Source of the DNA: Sphingomonas kyeonggiensis
GTDB lineage: Bacteria; Pseudomonadota; Alphaproteobacteria; Sphingomonadales; Sphingomonadaceae
Reading direction: 5' to 3'
Assembly (NCBI RefSeq): GCF_030812785.1
Contig: NZ_JAUSTJ010000003.1
Span: forward strand, 124,001 to 188,000
Length of the DNA stretch: 64,000 bases
Part shown: piece by piece, positions 44,446 through 52,163 of the stretch
Position numbering within the stretch: position 1 is the first letter of the stretch
Layout: the number at the start of each line of letters is the position of its first letter
Program-made: the position numbers and the translations under genes
Notes under the pieces: model-generated
What the model was told of the DNA's origin: nothing
Databases searched by the model: none
The model's input: only the letters and a program-made list of their open reading frames with translations

Positions 44446-44596
44446 ATTCCTCCTCGGAACGGGGAGGGGGACCATTCGCGGCAGCGAATGGAGGAGGGGC
44501 CCGCTGTCCGCAAAGGAAATCGTCCGTGGAGGGCGGGACCCCTCCACCACGACGCTGGCGCGTCGCGGTCCCCCTCCCCGTTCCGGGGAGGAGTTT
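44446..44596. repeat. Family B palindromic element, copy 3
   Basis: This ~151-bp element has ends attcctcctcggaacggggag and ctccccgttccggggaggag. Inner arms are ggtggaggggtc-like, with a GC-rich hairpin ccaccacgacgctggcgcgtcgcgg. It lies between parE and the chemoreceptor gene and abuts the latter's stop. Confidence 0.88.
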
Positions 44597-44597
44597 C

Positions 44598-46124
44598 TTA
44601 CGCCGCCTTCAGCTGGGCGATGAACCGGTCGGTCGCCACTTCGAGCGCGAGTGCGGCCTCCGAAAGCCCGGTCGCGGCGCTGGAGACGCTGTCGGACAGC
44701 GCCTCGGTATCGCTCGCCACGGTGGCGACCGCGCCGATCCGCTCGGCCATGCGCGTAGCACCAGCGGCGGTGTCGAGCGCGGTGGCCTCGATCATGCCGG
44801 CGGCATAGCGCTGGCCGTCGACCTCGTTGCGGATCGCCTCTGCCGCGGCGGCGACCTCGGCGACGGTGCTGGCGATCTCGCCGAGCGCGTCATGTGCCTG
44901 CTCGGCGCCGCCATGGACGGTGCCCGCCAGCGTGCGGATCTCCTCGGTGGCGTGGCCGGTCTGGTTGGCGAGCGCCTTCACTTCGTGCGCGACCACGGCG
45001 AAGCCGCGGCCGATATCGCCGGCGCGGGCCGCCTCGATCGTCGCGTTGAGCGCGAGCAGGTTGGTGCGCGCGGCGATGTCCTGGATCGATTCGGCGAAGA
45101 CGGTGATCGTGCTCGCCCGGTCGGCCAGCGCGCGCACCGCATCCTCGCCCGAGCGCGAGACGCCGCGCGCCGCGCCGCTCAGTGTCGCCTGCTGATCGAC
45201 ACTCGACGCGATCGCCATGATCGAGGCAGTGAGTTGCTGAACGCCATGCGCGAGCCCGCCCGCGGTATCCGACGCTTCGGTGGCGATGCGCGCGGTGGCG
45301 GCAAGCTCGCCGCTGGCGCGGTGCGCGAGGGTGTTGAGCGAATGGGCCGAGCGGTCGAGGTCGCTCGCCGCGCGGGTGACGTCGCGCACCGTCTCGGCGA
45401 CCGATTCCTGGAAGGCGGTGGCCAGCGCCAGCATCTCGCGGCGGCGCTCGGCGGCGGCACCGCGCTCGCTCGCCTCGCGGCGCTCGCGCTCGGCGCGTTC
45501 CCGTGATTCAGCCGCGCGCACCGCCGTCAGTGCGGCCTCGGCATCGTCGCGGCGCGCGGTCGCGTCCTGGGCGAAGCGCTCGCTCTGGGTACGCGCTTCT
45601 GCTTGCGCTTCGATCAGCCGGACGAGCTGGGTGGTGAGATAGGCGAGCACCGCGAATTCGAGCAGCACCGCGACGGCATGGAACACGACGCGGCCGAAAT
45701 CGCCGCCGCCCTCGAACACCCAGGCCGGCAGCAGGAGCTGGAAGAGGATGTGGTGCGCGGCGATCAGCCCGCAGGCGAGCGCGATCGGCTTCCAGTCGTA
45801 GAGCAAGGTCAGCGCCGAGAGCGCGACGAAGAAATACATGTGCGTGTCCATCTGCCAGGGATGGCCGGACAGCGCATAGACGGCGAGGCCGGGATGGATC
45901 GCGGCGAGCGTGCCGACGATCAGCCGGGCGGACGAATCATAGCGGTGGCGCAGCGCGACGAGGGTCGGCGCGATATTGGCGGCCGCGCCGAGCAGCAGGG
46001 TGATCCATTCGCGCTGGCTGCCGCGCAGCATCAGGCCGAGCAGGAAGACGACGAGCACGGTGGCCCAGCCGGCGATCACCAGCGTCTGCACGCCACGGCG
46101 GCGCAGGCGGTCGATCTCGCTCAT
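44598..46124 (-). CDS. Methyl-accepting chemotaxis protein with multi-helix membrane sensor
   Basis: This 508-residue chemoreceptor has an N-terminal half of about six hydrophobic helices (residues 10-190) with no periplasmic sensor and no recognisable HAMP domain. A coiled coil follows, then the conserved signalling hairpin with VVAHEVKALANQTGHATEEI near residue 375. Such membrane-embedded receptors may sense membrane state or small hydrophobic signals, but that is inference. His residues lie in or near the helices (HPGLAVYALSGHPW, AAHHILFQ). The ATG overlaps the stop of the upstream small gene (ATGA), indicating coupling. No che genes are adjacent. Confidence 0.9.
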   Translation of the reverse strand: MSEIDRLRRRGVQTLVIAGWATVLVVFLLGLMLRGSQREWITLLLGAAANIAPTLVALRHRYDSSARLIVGTLAAIHPGLAVYALSGHPWQMDTHMYFFVALSALTLLYDWKPIALACGLIAAHHILFQLLLPAWVFEGGGDFGRVVFHAVAVLLEFAVLAYLTTQLVRLIEAQAEARTQSERFAQDATARRDDAEAALTAVRAAESRERAERERREASERGAAAERRREMLALATAFQESVAETVRDVTRAASDLDRSAHSLNTLAHRASGELAATARIATEASDTAGGLAHGVQQLTASIMAIASSVDQQATLSGAARGVSRSGEDAVRALADRASTITVFAESIQDIAARTNLLALNATIEAARAGDIGRGFAVVAHEVKALANQTGHATEEIRTLAGTVHGGAEQAHDALGEIASTVAEVAAAAEAIRNEVDGQRYAAGMIEATALDTAAGATRMAERIGAVATVASDTEALSDSVSSAATGLSEAALALEVATDRFIAQLKAA

Positions 46125-46435
46125 GCCGCCGGCCCTCCGCACAGCGCCGGCGGCGCGGCGAGGATCAGGACGGCCTGGCCGCTGAGCGCGGAGGCGACCG
46201 AGAGATGGTCGCCGCTGACCACGAAGCTGCCCGGGACGGGGCCGCTGCCGAGCAGCTGCGCGCCGCCGTCGATCGCGCCGGCGAGCATGTGGTTGGGGCT
46301 GCCGGGAAACAGGGGAACGAGGAGCATCCGCCCCTGGCTGGGCGGCCAGAAGGCAGCGCAGACCAGCGCCACCGCGACCAGTGCGAGTTGCGCACCCAGA
46401 GCGTGGCGGGCGAAGATTACTCCAATACGGTTCAT
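46121..46435 (-). CDS. Small membrane or exported protein coupled to the chemoreceptor
   Basis: This 104-residue protein is of unknown family. It has one N-terminal hydrophobic helix (AQLALVAVALVCAAFW, about 15-30), then an exported-looking domain with LFPGSPNHMLAGAIDGGAQLLG and a hydrophobic end. Its stop overlaps the chemoreceptor start by four bases, so the two are translated together. This suggests a partner role. The AT-rich stretch upstream (46440-46500) probably carries the promoter. Confidence 0.65.
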   Translation of the reverse strand: MNRIGVIFARHALGAQLALVAVALVCAAFWPPSQGRMLLVPLFPGSPNHMLAGAIDGGAQLLGSGPVPGSFVVSGDHLSVASALSGQAVLILAAPPALCGGPAA

Positions 46436-46516
46436 TACGCCCGTCTAGGGCTACATAGGTTATAAACGCGTAAACCACGTCATTCGCGGAATTTACGTAT
46501 ACATGCGGGCGCAGCG

Positions 46517-46906
46517 TCAGCGGGCGCCGAATCCCGCCACGATCATCGCCGCCACCGCCGCCAGGAAGAAGAACAGCATCAGCACCGCCGGCCAGCGCAG
46601 ATGCGCGGTGCCGCCGCTCGCCGCGGCTTCCTGCTCGGGGGTCATCGTCCAGCCATTGGCCTTGCGGTCGATGCTCTCGAGCGATCCGGTGATCCCCATC
46701 AGCTGGAACATCGCGAAGAAGATCGCCGCGCCGAACAGCACCCAGGCGACATAGAGGCTCGCCGGGATCACTGCCGCCTGCCCGGTGGGGCGGGTGACGA
46801 ACTTGTCGAGAAAGGTCACGGTGAAGGCAACTGCGCCGGTCGAGAGCGCGATCACCTGCTTGGCGATGTCGATCGCGGCCTTGAACCCTTCGATGCTGGT
46901 GCCCAT
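46517..46906 (-). CDS. Small two-to-three-helix membrane protein
   Basis: This 129-residue protein has hydrophobic segments at about residues 15-32, 48-68 and 108-125. The polar middle (GSLESIDRKANGWTMTPEQEAAASGG) is likely on the cytoplasmic side. No catalytic motif and no family are recognised. It is in the same direction as, and 9 bases downstream of, the 104-residue hypothetical gene, likely one operon. Confidence 0.62.
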   Translation of the reverse strand: MGTSIEGFKAAIDIAKQVIALSTGAVAFTVTFLDKFVTRPTGQAAVIPASLYVAWVLFGAAIFFAMFQLMGITGSLESIDRKANGWTMTPEQEAAASGGTAHLRWPAVLMLFFFLAAVAAMIVAGFGAR

Positions 46907-46915
46907 CCCCGCGCC

Positions 46916-47230
46916 TCAGCAAAAGGGGTGGCGGGGGCAGAACCAGGCAAGCGCCGGATAGAAGCTGCGCTCCCCGAGCAGGTCGTCGGGATAGTCGGGC
47001 AGGTCGCGGGCGAGTTCGGCGGCATGGTCGAGCAGCGCGAGCAGTGCCGTGCGGGCAGCCTCGATCTCGGCCTCGGAAGCCTTTTCCTCGGCCAGGATCC
47101 GGCCCGCCTGCGCCGTCATCTCCCGCAGCCTGGCATCGGCGCCGTCGCCGAAATGCCGGCCCATCGCTGCGGCATGATCGAATGCCGCCCCGAACAGATA
47201 GTCGCCTATGCTTCCAGCCGCAGATGCCAT
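46916..47230 (-). CDS. Hypothetical small soluble protein
   Basis: This 104-residue protein is of unknown family. It is almost all helical, rich in Ala, Leu and Glu (ILAEEKASEAEIEAARTALLALLDHAAELA), with no signal peptide. It ends in an aromatic FCPRHPFC tail with two Cys residues. It precedes the small membrane protein gene in the same direction with 9 bases between them. Confidence 0.55.
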   Translation of the reverse strand: MASAAGSIGDYLFGAAFDHAAAMGRHFGDGADARLREMTAQAGRILAEEKASEAEIEAARTALLALLDHAAELARDLPDYPDDLLGERSFYPALAWFCPRHPFC

Positions 47231-47297
47231 CGCCGGCCCCCTTGCGAGACGGGCGCCAGTCTACGCCTGTGGGGGCTTCAAGACAATCGGGCGGGGC

Positions 47298-47855
47298 TCA
47301 GCGCCGCATGCCGATCCAGATCACCGCCTCGGTCGCTGCTGCCACGCCGGTGTCGAGCAGCTTCTGGAAGTGGCCGCCGGGCAGGTGCGCCGCGGAGCGA
47401 TCATGATGTTCCTGCTCCTCGGCCAGTATGTCGGTGAGGATGAGGACCGCTGCGGGATCGCTGGCGGAAAGCGCCGCGATCTGCTGGGCCATGTGCCGAA
47501 GCACCACGCGCTCGATCGCGACGGTGGTGGCGGAGATCGCATGCCGGCCGAGCAGACCGGTGAGCGTACCGAGCAGTGTGCCCAGTGTCGCGCAGACCGG
47601 GTAGCTCAGGCAGCGCGGCTGGCCGCGGCGCGCGAGCTCGGCGGCGAACAGCGCGCGGTGGCGCATCTCGTGCGCGATGTATTCGTCGATCTCGGAAAGC
47701 AGGTCGGGCGCCGTCCAGCGGGCGAGCCGGCGCTGTGCCCGATAGACGCAGACCGCACCATGCTCGCCGGCATGATCGACGCGCAGCACCCGGTCGCCCA
47801 GCGTCTCGCCGGGTGCCAGGCGTGCGGTCAGCTTAGCGGACGCGCGGGCCGCCAA
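47298..47855 (-). CDS. coq7: COQ7-type demethoxyubiquinone hydroxylase
   Basis: This ~185-residue diiron enzyme of the COQ7/CAT5 family hydroxylates demethoxyubiquinone in ubiquinone synthesis. The iron ligands are visible: the first Glu in RVDHAGEHGA, the ExxH in YIAHEMRHRALF, a Glu in TVAIERVVLRH, and the last ExxH in ILAEEQEHHDRS. The 5' end is unclear. TTG at 47855 gives a normal family length and overlaps the end of gcrA by 23 bases, while an ATG at 47912 is also in frame. No Shine-Dalgarno sequence decides. Function is well supported. Confidence 0.88.
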   Translation of the reverse strand: MAARASAKLTARLAPGETLGDRVLRVDHAGEHGAVCVYRAQRRLARWTAPDLLSEIDEYIAHEMRHRALFAAELARRGQPRCLSYPVCATLGTLLGTLTGLLGRHAISATTVAIERVVLRHMAQQIAALSASDPAAVLILTDILAEEQEHHDRSAAHLPGGHFQKLLDTGVAAATEAVIWIGMRR

Positions 47856-48501
47856 AGGGCAGCGGGGGCGGCGGGCGGCGGTCGCGGCGGGGCAGCTGGG
47901 CCTGATAGGCATGGCCGCAATGATCGACACAGTAGGGGAAGCCCGGGTTCACCTTGTCGCCGCAGAAGTGGAAGTCCGGCTCGCCCGGGTGACCGATCGG
48001 CCATTTGCAGATCTTGTCGTTGAGATCGAGCAGGCTGGTCTTGCCGGCGATCGCCTCGCTCGGCTTGGCGGGGACGAGTCGGCGCGGCGGGGCCGGCGCG
48101 ATCGGCGGGGTCTGCTCGCCCGGGTTCTGGCGCACGAAGCCGCCGGGGCCGACCGAGCGGAGCACCGGGCCTTCGCGCTTGGGCGCGGGCGCGGGCGCAT
48201 CGGTATCGTCATCGTCCGATTCGGGGGCGGGTGCAGGCGCGCGCGGTGCGGCAGCGGCCGGCGCCACCGAAGCGGTCGGCGCGGGCGTCGGGCGCGGCGC
48301 GGGGGCCGGCTTGGGCTCGGCGGCGGCCTTGGGCTCGTTGGGCTTCACCGGCGACGGACGCGCGGGAAGACCCAGGCGGTGCGCCTTGCCGATCACGGCA
48401 TTGCGACTCACCCCGCCCAGTTCCTCGGCGATCTGGGTTGCGGTCAGCCCGCTGTCCCACATCTTCTTCAGCGTATCGATCCGCTCTTCGGTCCAGCTCA
48501 A
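47833..48501 (-). CDS. gcrA: Cell-cycle regulator GcrA
   Basis: This 222-residue protein is of the GcrA family, the alphaproteobacterial cell-cycle regulator that binds sigma-70 RNA polymerase and GANTC-methylated promoters. The N-terminal DNA-binding block MSWTEERIDTLKKMWDSGLTATQIAEELGGVSRNAVIGKAHRLGL is complete. A long Ala/Pro/Glu-rich linker follows, and then the C-terminal GcrA part with CKWPIGHPGEPDFHFCG and CVDHC. The start is TTG at 48501, with a purine-rich GGAAGAGAAG upstream. It precedes coq7, which starts inside it. Confidence 0.95.
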   Translation of the reverse strand: MSWTEERIDTLKKMWDSGLTATQIAEELGGVSRNAVIGKAHRLGLPARPSPVKPNEPKAAAEPKPAPAPRPTPAPTASVAPAAAAPRAPAPAPESDDDDTDAPAPAPKREGPVLRSVGPGGFVRQNPGEQTPPIAPAPPRRLVPAKPSEAIAGKTSLLDLNDKICKWPIGHPGEPDFHFCGDKVNPGFPYCVDHCGHAYQAQLPRRDRRPPPPLPFGGPRVR

Positions 48502-48556
48502 AACTTCTCTTCCTTCACCTTGCAGGCGGCCCGTGCAGCGGTTACGCGAACGCGCG

Positions 48557-49396
48557 ATGAGCAGCCAGCCTGAATTCGGTCAACAGCTCCCCGAGCCCGG
48601 CGTTCCGGTTATCCGCAACGTCAACTGGGGAGGTTTGCGCACCCTCTATATCAAGGAGGTGCGCCGTTTCTTCAAGGTGCAGCTCCAGACGATATGGGCG
48701 CCGGCGATTTCGCAGCTCCTGCTGATGGTGGTGTTCACCACGGCTTTGGGCTCGCGCGGGGCGGTGCATCTGGGCGGAACGGAGGTGCCGTTCGCCGCCT
48801 TCATCGCGCCCGGCCTGGTCGTGATGGGCATGCTCAACAACGCCTTCGCCAATTCGAGCTTCTCGCTGCTCGTCGGCAAAATCCAGGGCACGATCGTCGA
48901 TTATCTGATGCCGCCGCTCTCCACCGCGGAGCTGCTCGCGGCGATGGTCGGCGGGGCGGTGACGCGCGCCTTCATGGTCGGCGGCACAGTGTGGCTGGCG
49001 ATGCTGCTGTATCTCGGCACCGCGGCAGTGCCGGTGCAGCCTTGGGCGGTGCTGTGGTTCGGCCTGCTCGGCTCGGTGCTGCTCTCGTTCCTCGGCGTGC
49101 TGACCTCGATCTGGGCGGAGAAGTTCGATCACAGCGCCGCGGTGACCAATTTCGTCGTCGCGCCGCTCGCTTTGCTCTCGGGCACCTTCTATTCGGTCGA
49201 GCGCCTCGCGCCTGCCTTCCAGGTGGTCAGCCACGCCAACCCGTTCTTCTACATCATCTCGGGCTTCCGCTACGGCTTCCTCGGCGTCGCCGATTCGCCG
49301 ATCCTGATCGGCAGCCTGGTGATCCTGGCGCTCGACGTGGTGCTGGGCTTCCTCTGCTACGCGCTGCTGCGCAAGGGCTGGAAGATCAAGAATTAG
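48557..49396 (+). CDS. ABC-2 type transporter permease
   Basis: This 279-residue permease of the ABC-2 export family has about six hydrophobic helices and the family's mid-region LLSGTFYSVERLAPAFQVVSHANPFFYIISGFRYGFLG, near residues 205-240. Homologues pair with a separate ATPase (NodI/YadG-like), which is not adjacent here and would lie elsewhere. Likely cargo is polysaccharide, lipid or drug. The ATG at 48557 is preceded by gcgcg and lacks a clear Shine-Dalgarno sequence. The gene ends before a repeat with a strong terminator. Confidence 0.85.
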   Translation: MSSQPEFGQQLPEPGVPVIRNVNWGGLRTLYIKEVRRFFKVQLQTIWAPAISQLLLMVVFTTALGSRGAVHLGGTEVPFAAFIAPGLVVMGMLNNAFANSSFSLLVGKIQGTIVDYLMPPLSTAELLAAMVGGAVTRAFMVGGTVWLAMLLYLGTAAVPVQPWAVLWFGLLGSVLLSFLGVLTSIWAEKFDHSAAVTNFVVAPLALLSGTFYSVERLAPAFQVVSHANPFFYIISGFRYGFLGVADSPILIGSLVILALDVVLGFLCYALLRKGWKIKN

Positions 49397-49416
49397 GCTG
49401 TCCGACATGCAAGTTT

Positions 49417-49554
49417 CCCCTCCCTGCAAGGGAGGGGCTAGGGGTGGGTTAGAAAAGGCCGGGCTCGATGCCCGGCCTTTTCTTTCTCCGCAACCGTCGC
49501 GCCGAGCTCGCTACGCTCGCCACCCACCCCCGACCCCTCCCTTGCAGGGAGGGG
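49417..49554. repeat. Family C palindromic element, terminator in the middle
   Basis: Long outer arms are cccctccctgcaagggaggggctaggggtgggt (49417-49449) and acccacccccgacccctcccttgcagggagggg (49522-49554). Each arm contains its own hairpin (cccctccctgcaagggagggg). Between them lie the terminator at 49452 and a short gagctcgctacgctcgc-type hairpin. This fills most of a ~320-base gap before argD. Confidence 0.88.
49452..49486 (+). terminator. Strong terminator after the ABC-2 permease
   Basis: A 13-bp stem (gaaaaggccgggc 49452-49464 with gcccggccttttc 49470-49482) has a 5-base loop and is followed by tttc. It also works in reverse. It lies inside the larger family C element. Confidence 0.88.
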
Positions 49555-49640
49555 AGCAGAAGGCGCGATAACGCCCCGGCATGCCCCTCGCCGAAACGAT
49601 TATTGACCTCTCCCGGCCACCCCTCGTAAACACCCGCCTC

Positions 49641-49666
49641 GGGCGGTCCCGAAAGGCCGCCCTTTG
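49641..49666 (+). terminator. Hairpin in the argD leader, possible attenuator
   Basis: A 6-bp stem (gggcgg 49641-49646 with ccgccc 49657-49662) has a 10-base loop and is followed by ttt. It lies about 50 bases before argD and after a possible TTGACC box at 49603. Attenuation or a simple terminator of an upstream transcript are both possible. Confidence 0.35.
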
Positions 49667-49714
49667 TCGTTTCTGGAGTCTCGTTTCGAGCTTTTCCCAA
49701 GGAGGTACGTTCCC

Positions 49715-50911
49715 ATGACCATCACCCCGCTCATGCCCGTCTACCCGCGGTGCGCAGTGCGGCCGGTGCGAGGCGAGGGCGTGTATCTCTATGGCGAGCG
49801 CGGCGAGCAGTATCTCGACTTCGCCGCGGGCATCGCGGTCAACGCGCTCGGCCATGGTCATCCGCATCTGACCAAGGTGCTCCAGGACCAGGTCGCCACG
49901 CTGATGCACGTGTCGAACCTCTACGGCTCGCCCCAGGGCGAGGCGCTGGCCCAGCGGATCATCGACGTCAGCTTCGCCGACACGGTGTTCTTCACGAACA
50001 GCGGCGTCGAGGCGATCGAGTGCGCGATCAAGACCGCGCGCCGCTATCATTACGTCAACGGCAACCCGCAGCGTCACAAGCTGATCACCTTCAAGAACGC
50101 CTTCCACGGCCGTTCGATCGGCGCGATCTCGGCGACGGACCAGGCCAAGATGCGGGACGGATTCGAACCGCTGCTGCCGGGCTTCGACTATGTGAAGTTC
50201 AACGACCTCGAAGGCGCGCTCGCCAAGATCGACGGCGAGACTGCCGGCTTCCTGGTCGAGACGGTGCAGGGCGAGGGCGGGATGACCGCGGGTACCCAGG
50301 AGTTCATCCAGGGCCTGCGCAAGGCGTGCGACGAGCATGGCCTGCTGCTCATCCTCGACGAGATCCAGTGCGGCTATGGCCGCACCGGCAAGATGTGGGC
50401 CTATGAGCATTACGGCATCACGCCCGACATCATGACCGTCGCCAAGGGCATCGGCGGCGGCTTCCCGCTCGGCGCCTGCCTCGCCACCGAGGAAGCGGCC
50501 AAGGGCATGGTGATCGGCACCCATGGCTCGACCTATGGCGGCAACCCGCTCGCGATGGCGGCCGGCTCGGCGGTGCTCGACGTGATGCTCGAGCCCGATT
50601 TCCTGCCGCATGTCGAGAAGATGGGCGACCGCCTGCGCCAGGCGTTCGAGCAGATGATCCCGAACCATGATCACCTGTTCGAGGAGATCCGCGGCAAGGG
50701 GCTGATGCTCGGCATCAAGATGAAGGACACGGTGGTGAGCCGCGACTTCGTGGCGCATCTGCGCGACAATCACGGGCTGCTGACGGTTGCCGCCGGCGAG
50801 AACGTGTTCCGCGTGCTGCCGCCGCTGGTGATCAACGAGGATCACATCGCCGAGTGCATCGAGCGCCTGAGCGAAGGCGCGCGTTCCTTCGCGCCGCCGA
50901 GCGATGATTGA
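49715..50911 (+). CDS. argD: Acetylornithine/succinyldiaminopimelate aminotransferase
   Basis: This 398-residue PLP aminotransferase of arginine synthesis may also serve lysine synthesis. It shows LYLYGERGEQYLDFAAGIAVNALGHGHP at the start, FFTNSGVEAIECAIKTARRYH with the cofactor phosphate loop, FLVETVQGEGGM, LLILDEIQCGYGRTG, and MTVAKGIGGGFPLGACL with the PLP Lys. AAGGAGG lies 9 bases before the ATG. argF follows, with only a family B element between them, giving the common argD-argF pair. Confidence 0.95.
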   Translation: MTITPLMPVYPRCAVRPVRGEGVYLYGERGEQYLDFAAGIAVNALGHGHPHLTKVLQDQVATLMHVSNLYGSPQGEALAQRIIDVSFADTVFFTNSGVEAIECAIKTARRYHYVNGNPQRHKLITFKNAFHGRSIGAISATDQAKMRDGFEPLLPGFDYVKFNDLEGALAKIDGETAGFLVETVQGEGGMTAGTQEFIQGLRKACDEHGLLLILDEIQCGYGRTGKMWAYEHYGITPDIMTVAKGIGGGFPLGACLATEEAAKGMVIGTHGSTYGGNPLAMAAGSAVLDVMLEPDFLPHVEKMGDRLRQAFEQMIPNHDHLFEEIRGKGLMLGIKMKDTVVSRDFVAHLRDNHGLLTVAAGENVFRVLPPLVINEDHIAECIERLSEGARSFAPPSDD

Positions 50912-50915
50912 CTTC

Positions 50916-51056
50916 AATTCCTCCCTCGCGAAGCGGGGGAGGGGGACCATGCGCAGCATGGTGGAGGGGGCACCTCCACGGGCTGTGACGCTTGGGGCGA
51001 TGCCCCCTCCGTCACGTTTCGCGTGCCACCTCCCCCGCTGCGCGAGGGAGGATTTT
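50916..51056. repeat. Family B palindromic element, copy 4, ending in the argF ribosome site
   Basis: This ~141-bp element has ends aattcctccctcgcgaagcggggg and ccccgctgcgcgagggaggatttt. The right arm's gagggagga lies 6 bases before the argF ATG and is the only Shine-Dalgarno sequence there. Inner arms are ggtggagggggc and gccccctcc. Confidence 0.9.
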
Positions 51057-51058
51057 CG

Positions 51059-51979
51059 ATGACCCGCCATTTCCTTGATCTGTCCGACGCCGGCACCGCC
51101 GGCATCCAGGCGATGCTCGACGATGCGATCGCGCGGAAGAAGGCCCGTGCCGGCTGGACCAAGGGCAGGGTCGATGCCGACGCCCCGCTCGCCGGCCATG
51201 TCCTCGCGATGGTGTTCGAGAAGAACTCGACCCGAACGAGGGTCTCGTTCGACATGGCGATCCGCCAGCTCGGCGGCACCTCGATCGTGATGGATGCCGG
51301 CTCGATGCAGCTCGGCCGCGGCGAGACGATCGCCGATACCGCGCGCATCCTGTCGGGCTATTGCGACGCGATCATGATCCGCACCGACGATCACCAGAAG
51401 GTGGTCGACATGGCGAAGTACGCCTCGGTGCCGGTGATCAACGGCCTCACCGACGCCTCGCACCCCTGCCAGATCATGGCGGACATGGAGACGATCCTCG
51501 AGGCCGGCTTCGCGCTGCCGGGGCTCAAGGTCGCCTGGCTGGGTGACGGCAACAATGTCCTCGCCTCGATCATGGAAGCTGGCGGGCTGATGGGCTTCGA
51601 CGTGGTCGCGGCCTGCCCGCAGGGCTATCAGCCGACCGACGAAGACCTTGCCCGCGGCAAGGGCCGGGCCAGGGTGGTCGGCGATCCGCGCGAGGCGGTG
51701 GAAGGTGCCGACATCATCGTCACCGATACCTGGATCTCGATGGGCCAGGCCCATGCCGAGGCCAAGCTCGCCGCGATGATGCCCTTCCAGGTGACCGAGG
51801 CGCTGATGGCCGCGGCCAAGCCGAATGCCCGCTTCCTCCACTGCCTGCCCGCCCACCGCGGCGAGGAAGTGGTCGATGCGGTGATCGACGGGCCCCAGTC
51901 GCTGATCTGGCAGGAGGCGGAGAACCGTCTCCACGCCCAGAAGGCGGTGCTGCGCTGGTGCTTCGGGCAGATCGGCTGA
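51059..51979 (+). CDS. argF: Ornithine carbamoyltransferase
   Basis: This 306-residue enzyme joins carbamoyl phosphate and ornithine to make citrulline in arginine synthesis. The carbamoyl phosphate site FEKNSTRTRVSFDMA is at about 55-70, followed by MDAGSMQLGRGETIADTARILSGY, LTDASHPCQIMADM, TDTWISMGQ and the ornithine-binding HCLPAHRGEEV. The start is ATG at 51059, whose Shine-Dalgarno sequence is supplied by a repeat arm. It is the second gene of argD-argF. Confidence 0.96.
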   Translation: MTRHFLDLSDAGTAGIQAMLDDAIARKKARAGWTKGRVDADAPLAGHVLAMVFEKNSTRTRVSFDMAIRQLGGTSIVMDAGSMQLGRGETIADTARILSGYCDAIMIRTDDHQKVVDMAKYASVPVINGLTDASHPCQIMADMETILEAGFALPGLKVAWLGDGNNVLASIMEAGGLMGFDVVAACPQGYQPTDEDLARGKGRARVVGDPREAVEGADIIVTDTWISMGQAHAEAKLAAMMPFQVTEALMAAAKPNARFLHCLPAHRGEEVVDAVIDGPQSLIWQEAENRLHAQKAVLRWCFGQIG

Positions 51980-52163
51980 GACGAAGGTGGCCGCGACCGG
52001 GTTCGCGGCTGTCCTCCCTGGCATGATGGTCCCCGCCGCGCGGCAGTCCGCGTGGCGCGCGAGTTGTCTTGGGCCCGCGACGCCCTACATAGCCGGCAAC
52101 TTTCCGAAAATAAGTGCCACCCACGGCATCCCGGCCTAAACGCCGGGCAGCGAGGATATCGAC

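Noticed and set aside
49511..52024. 837-residue minus-strand frame opposite argD and argF
   Set aside because: Both arg genes are certain and the frame runs through the repeat between them, as a shadow would.
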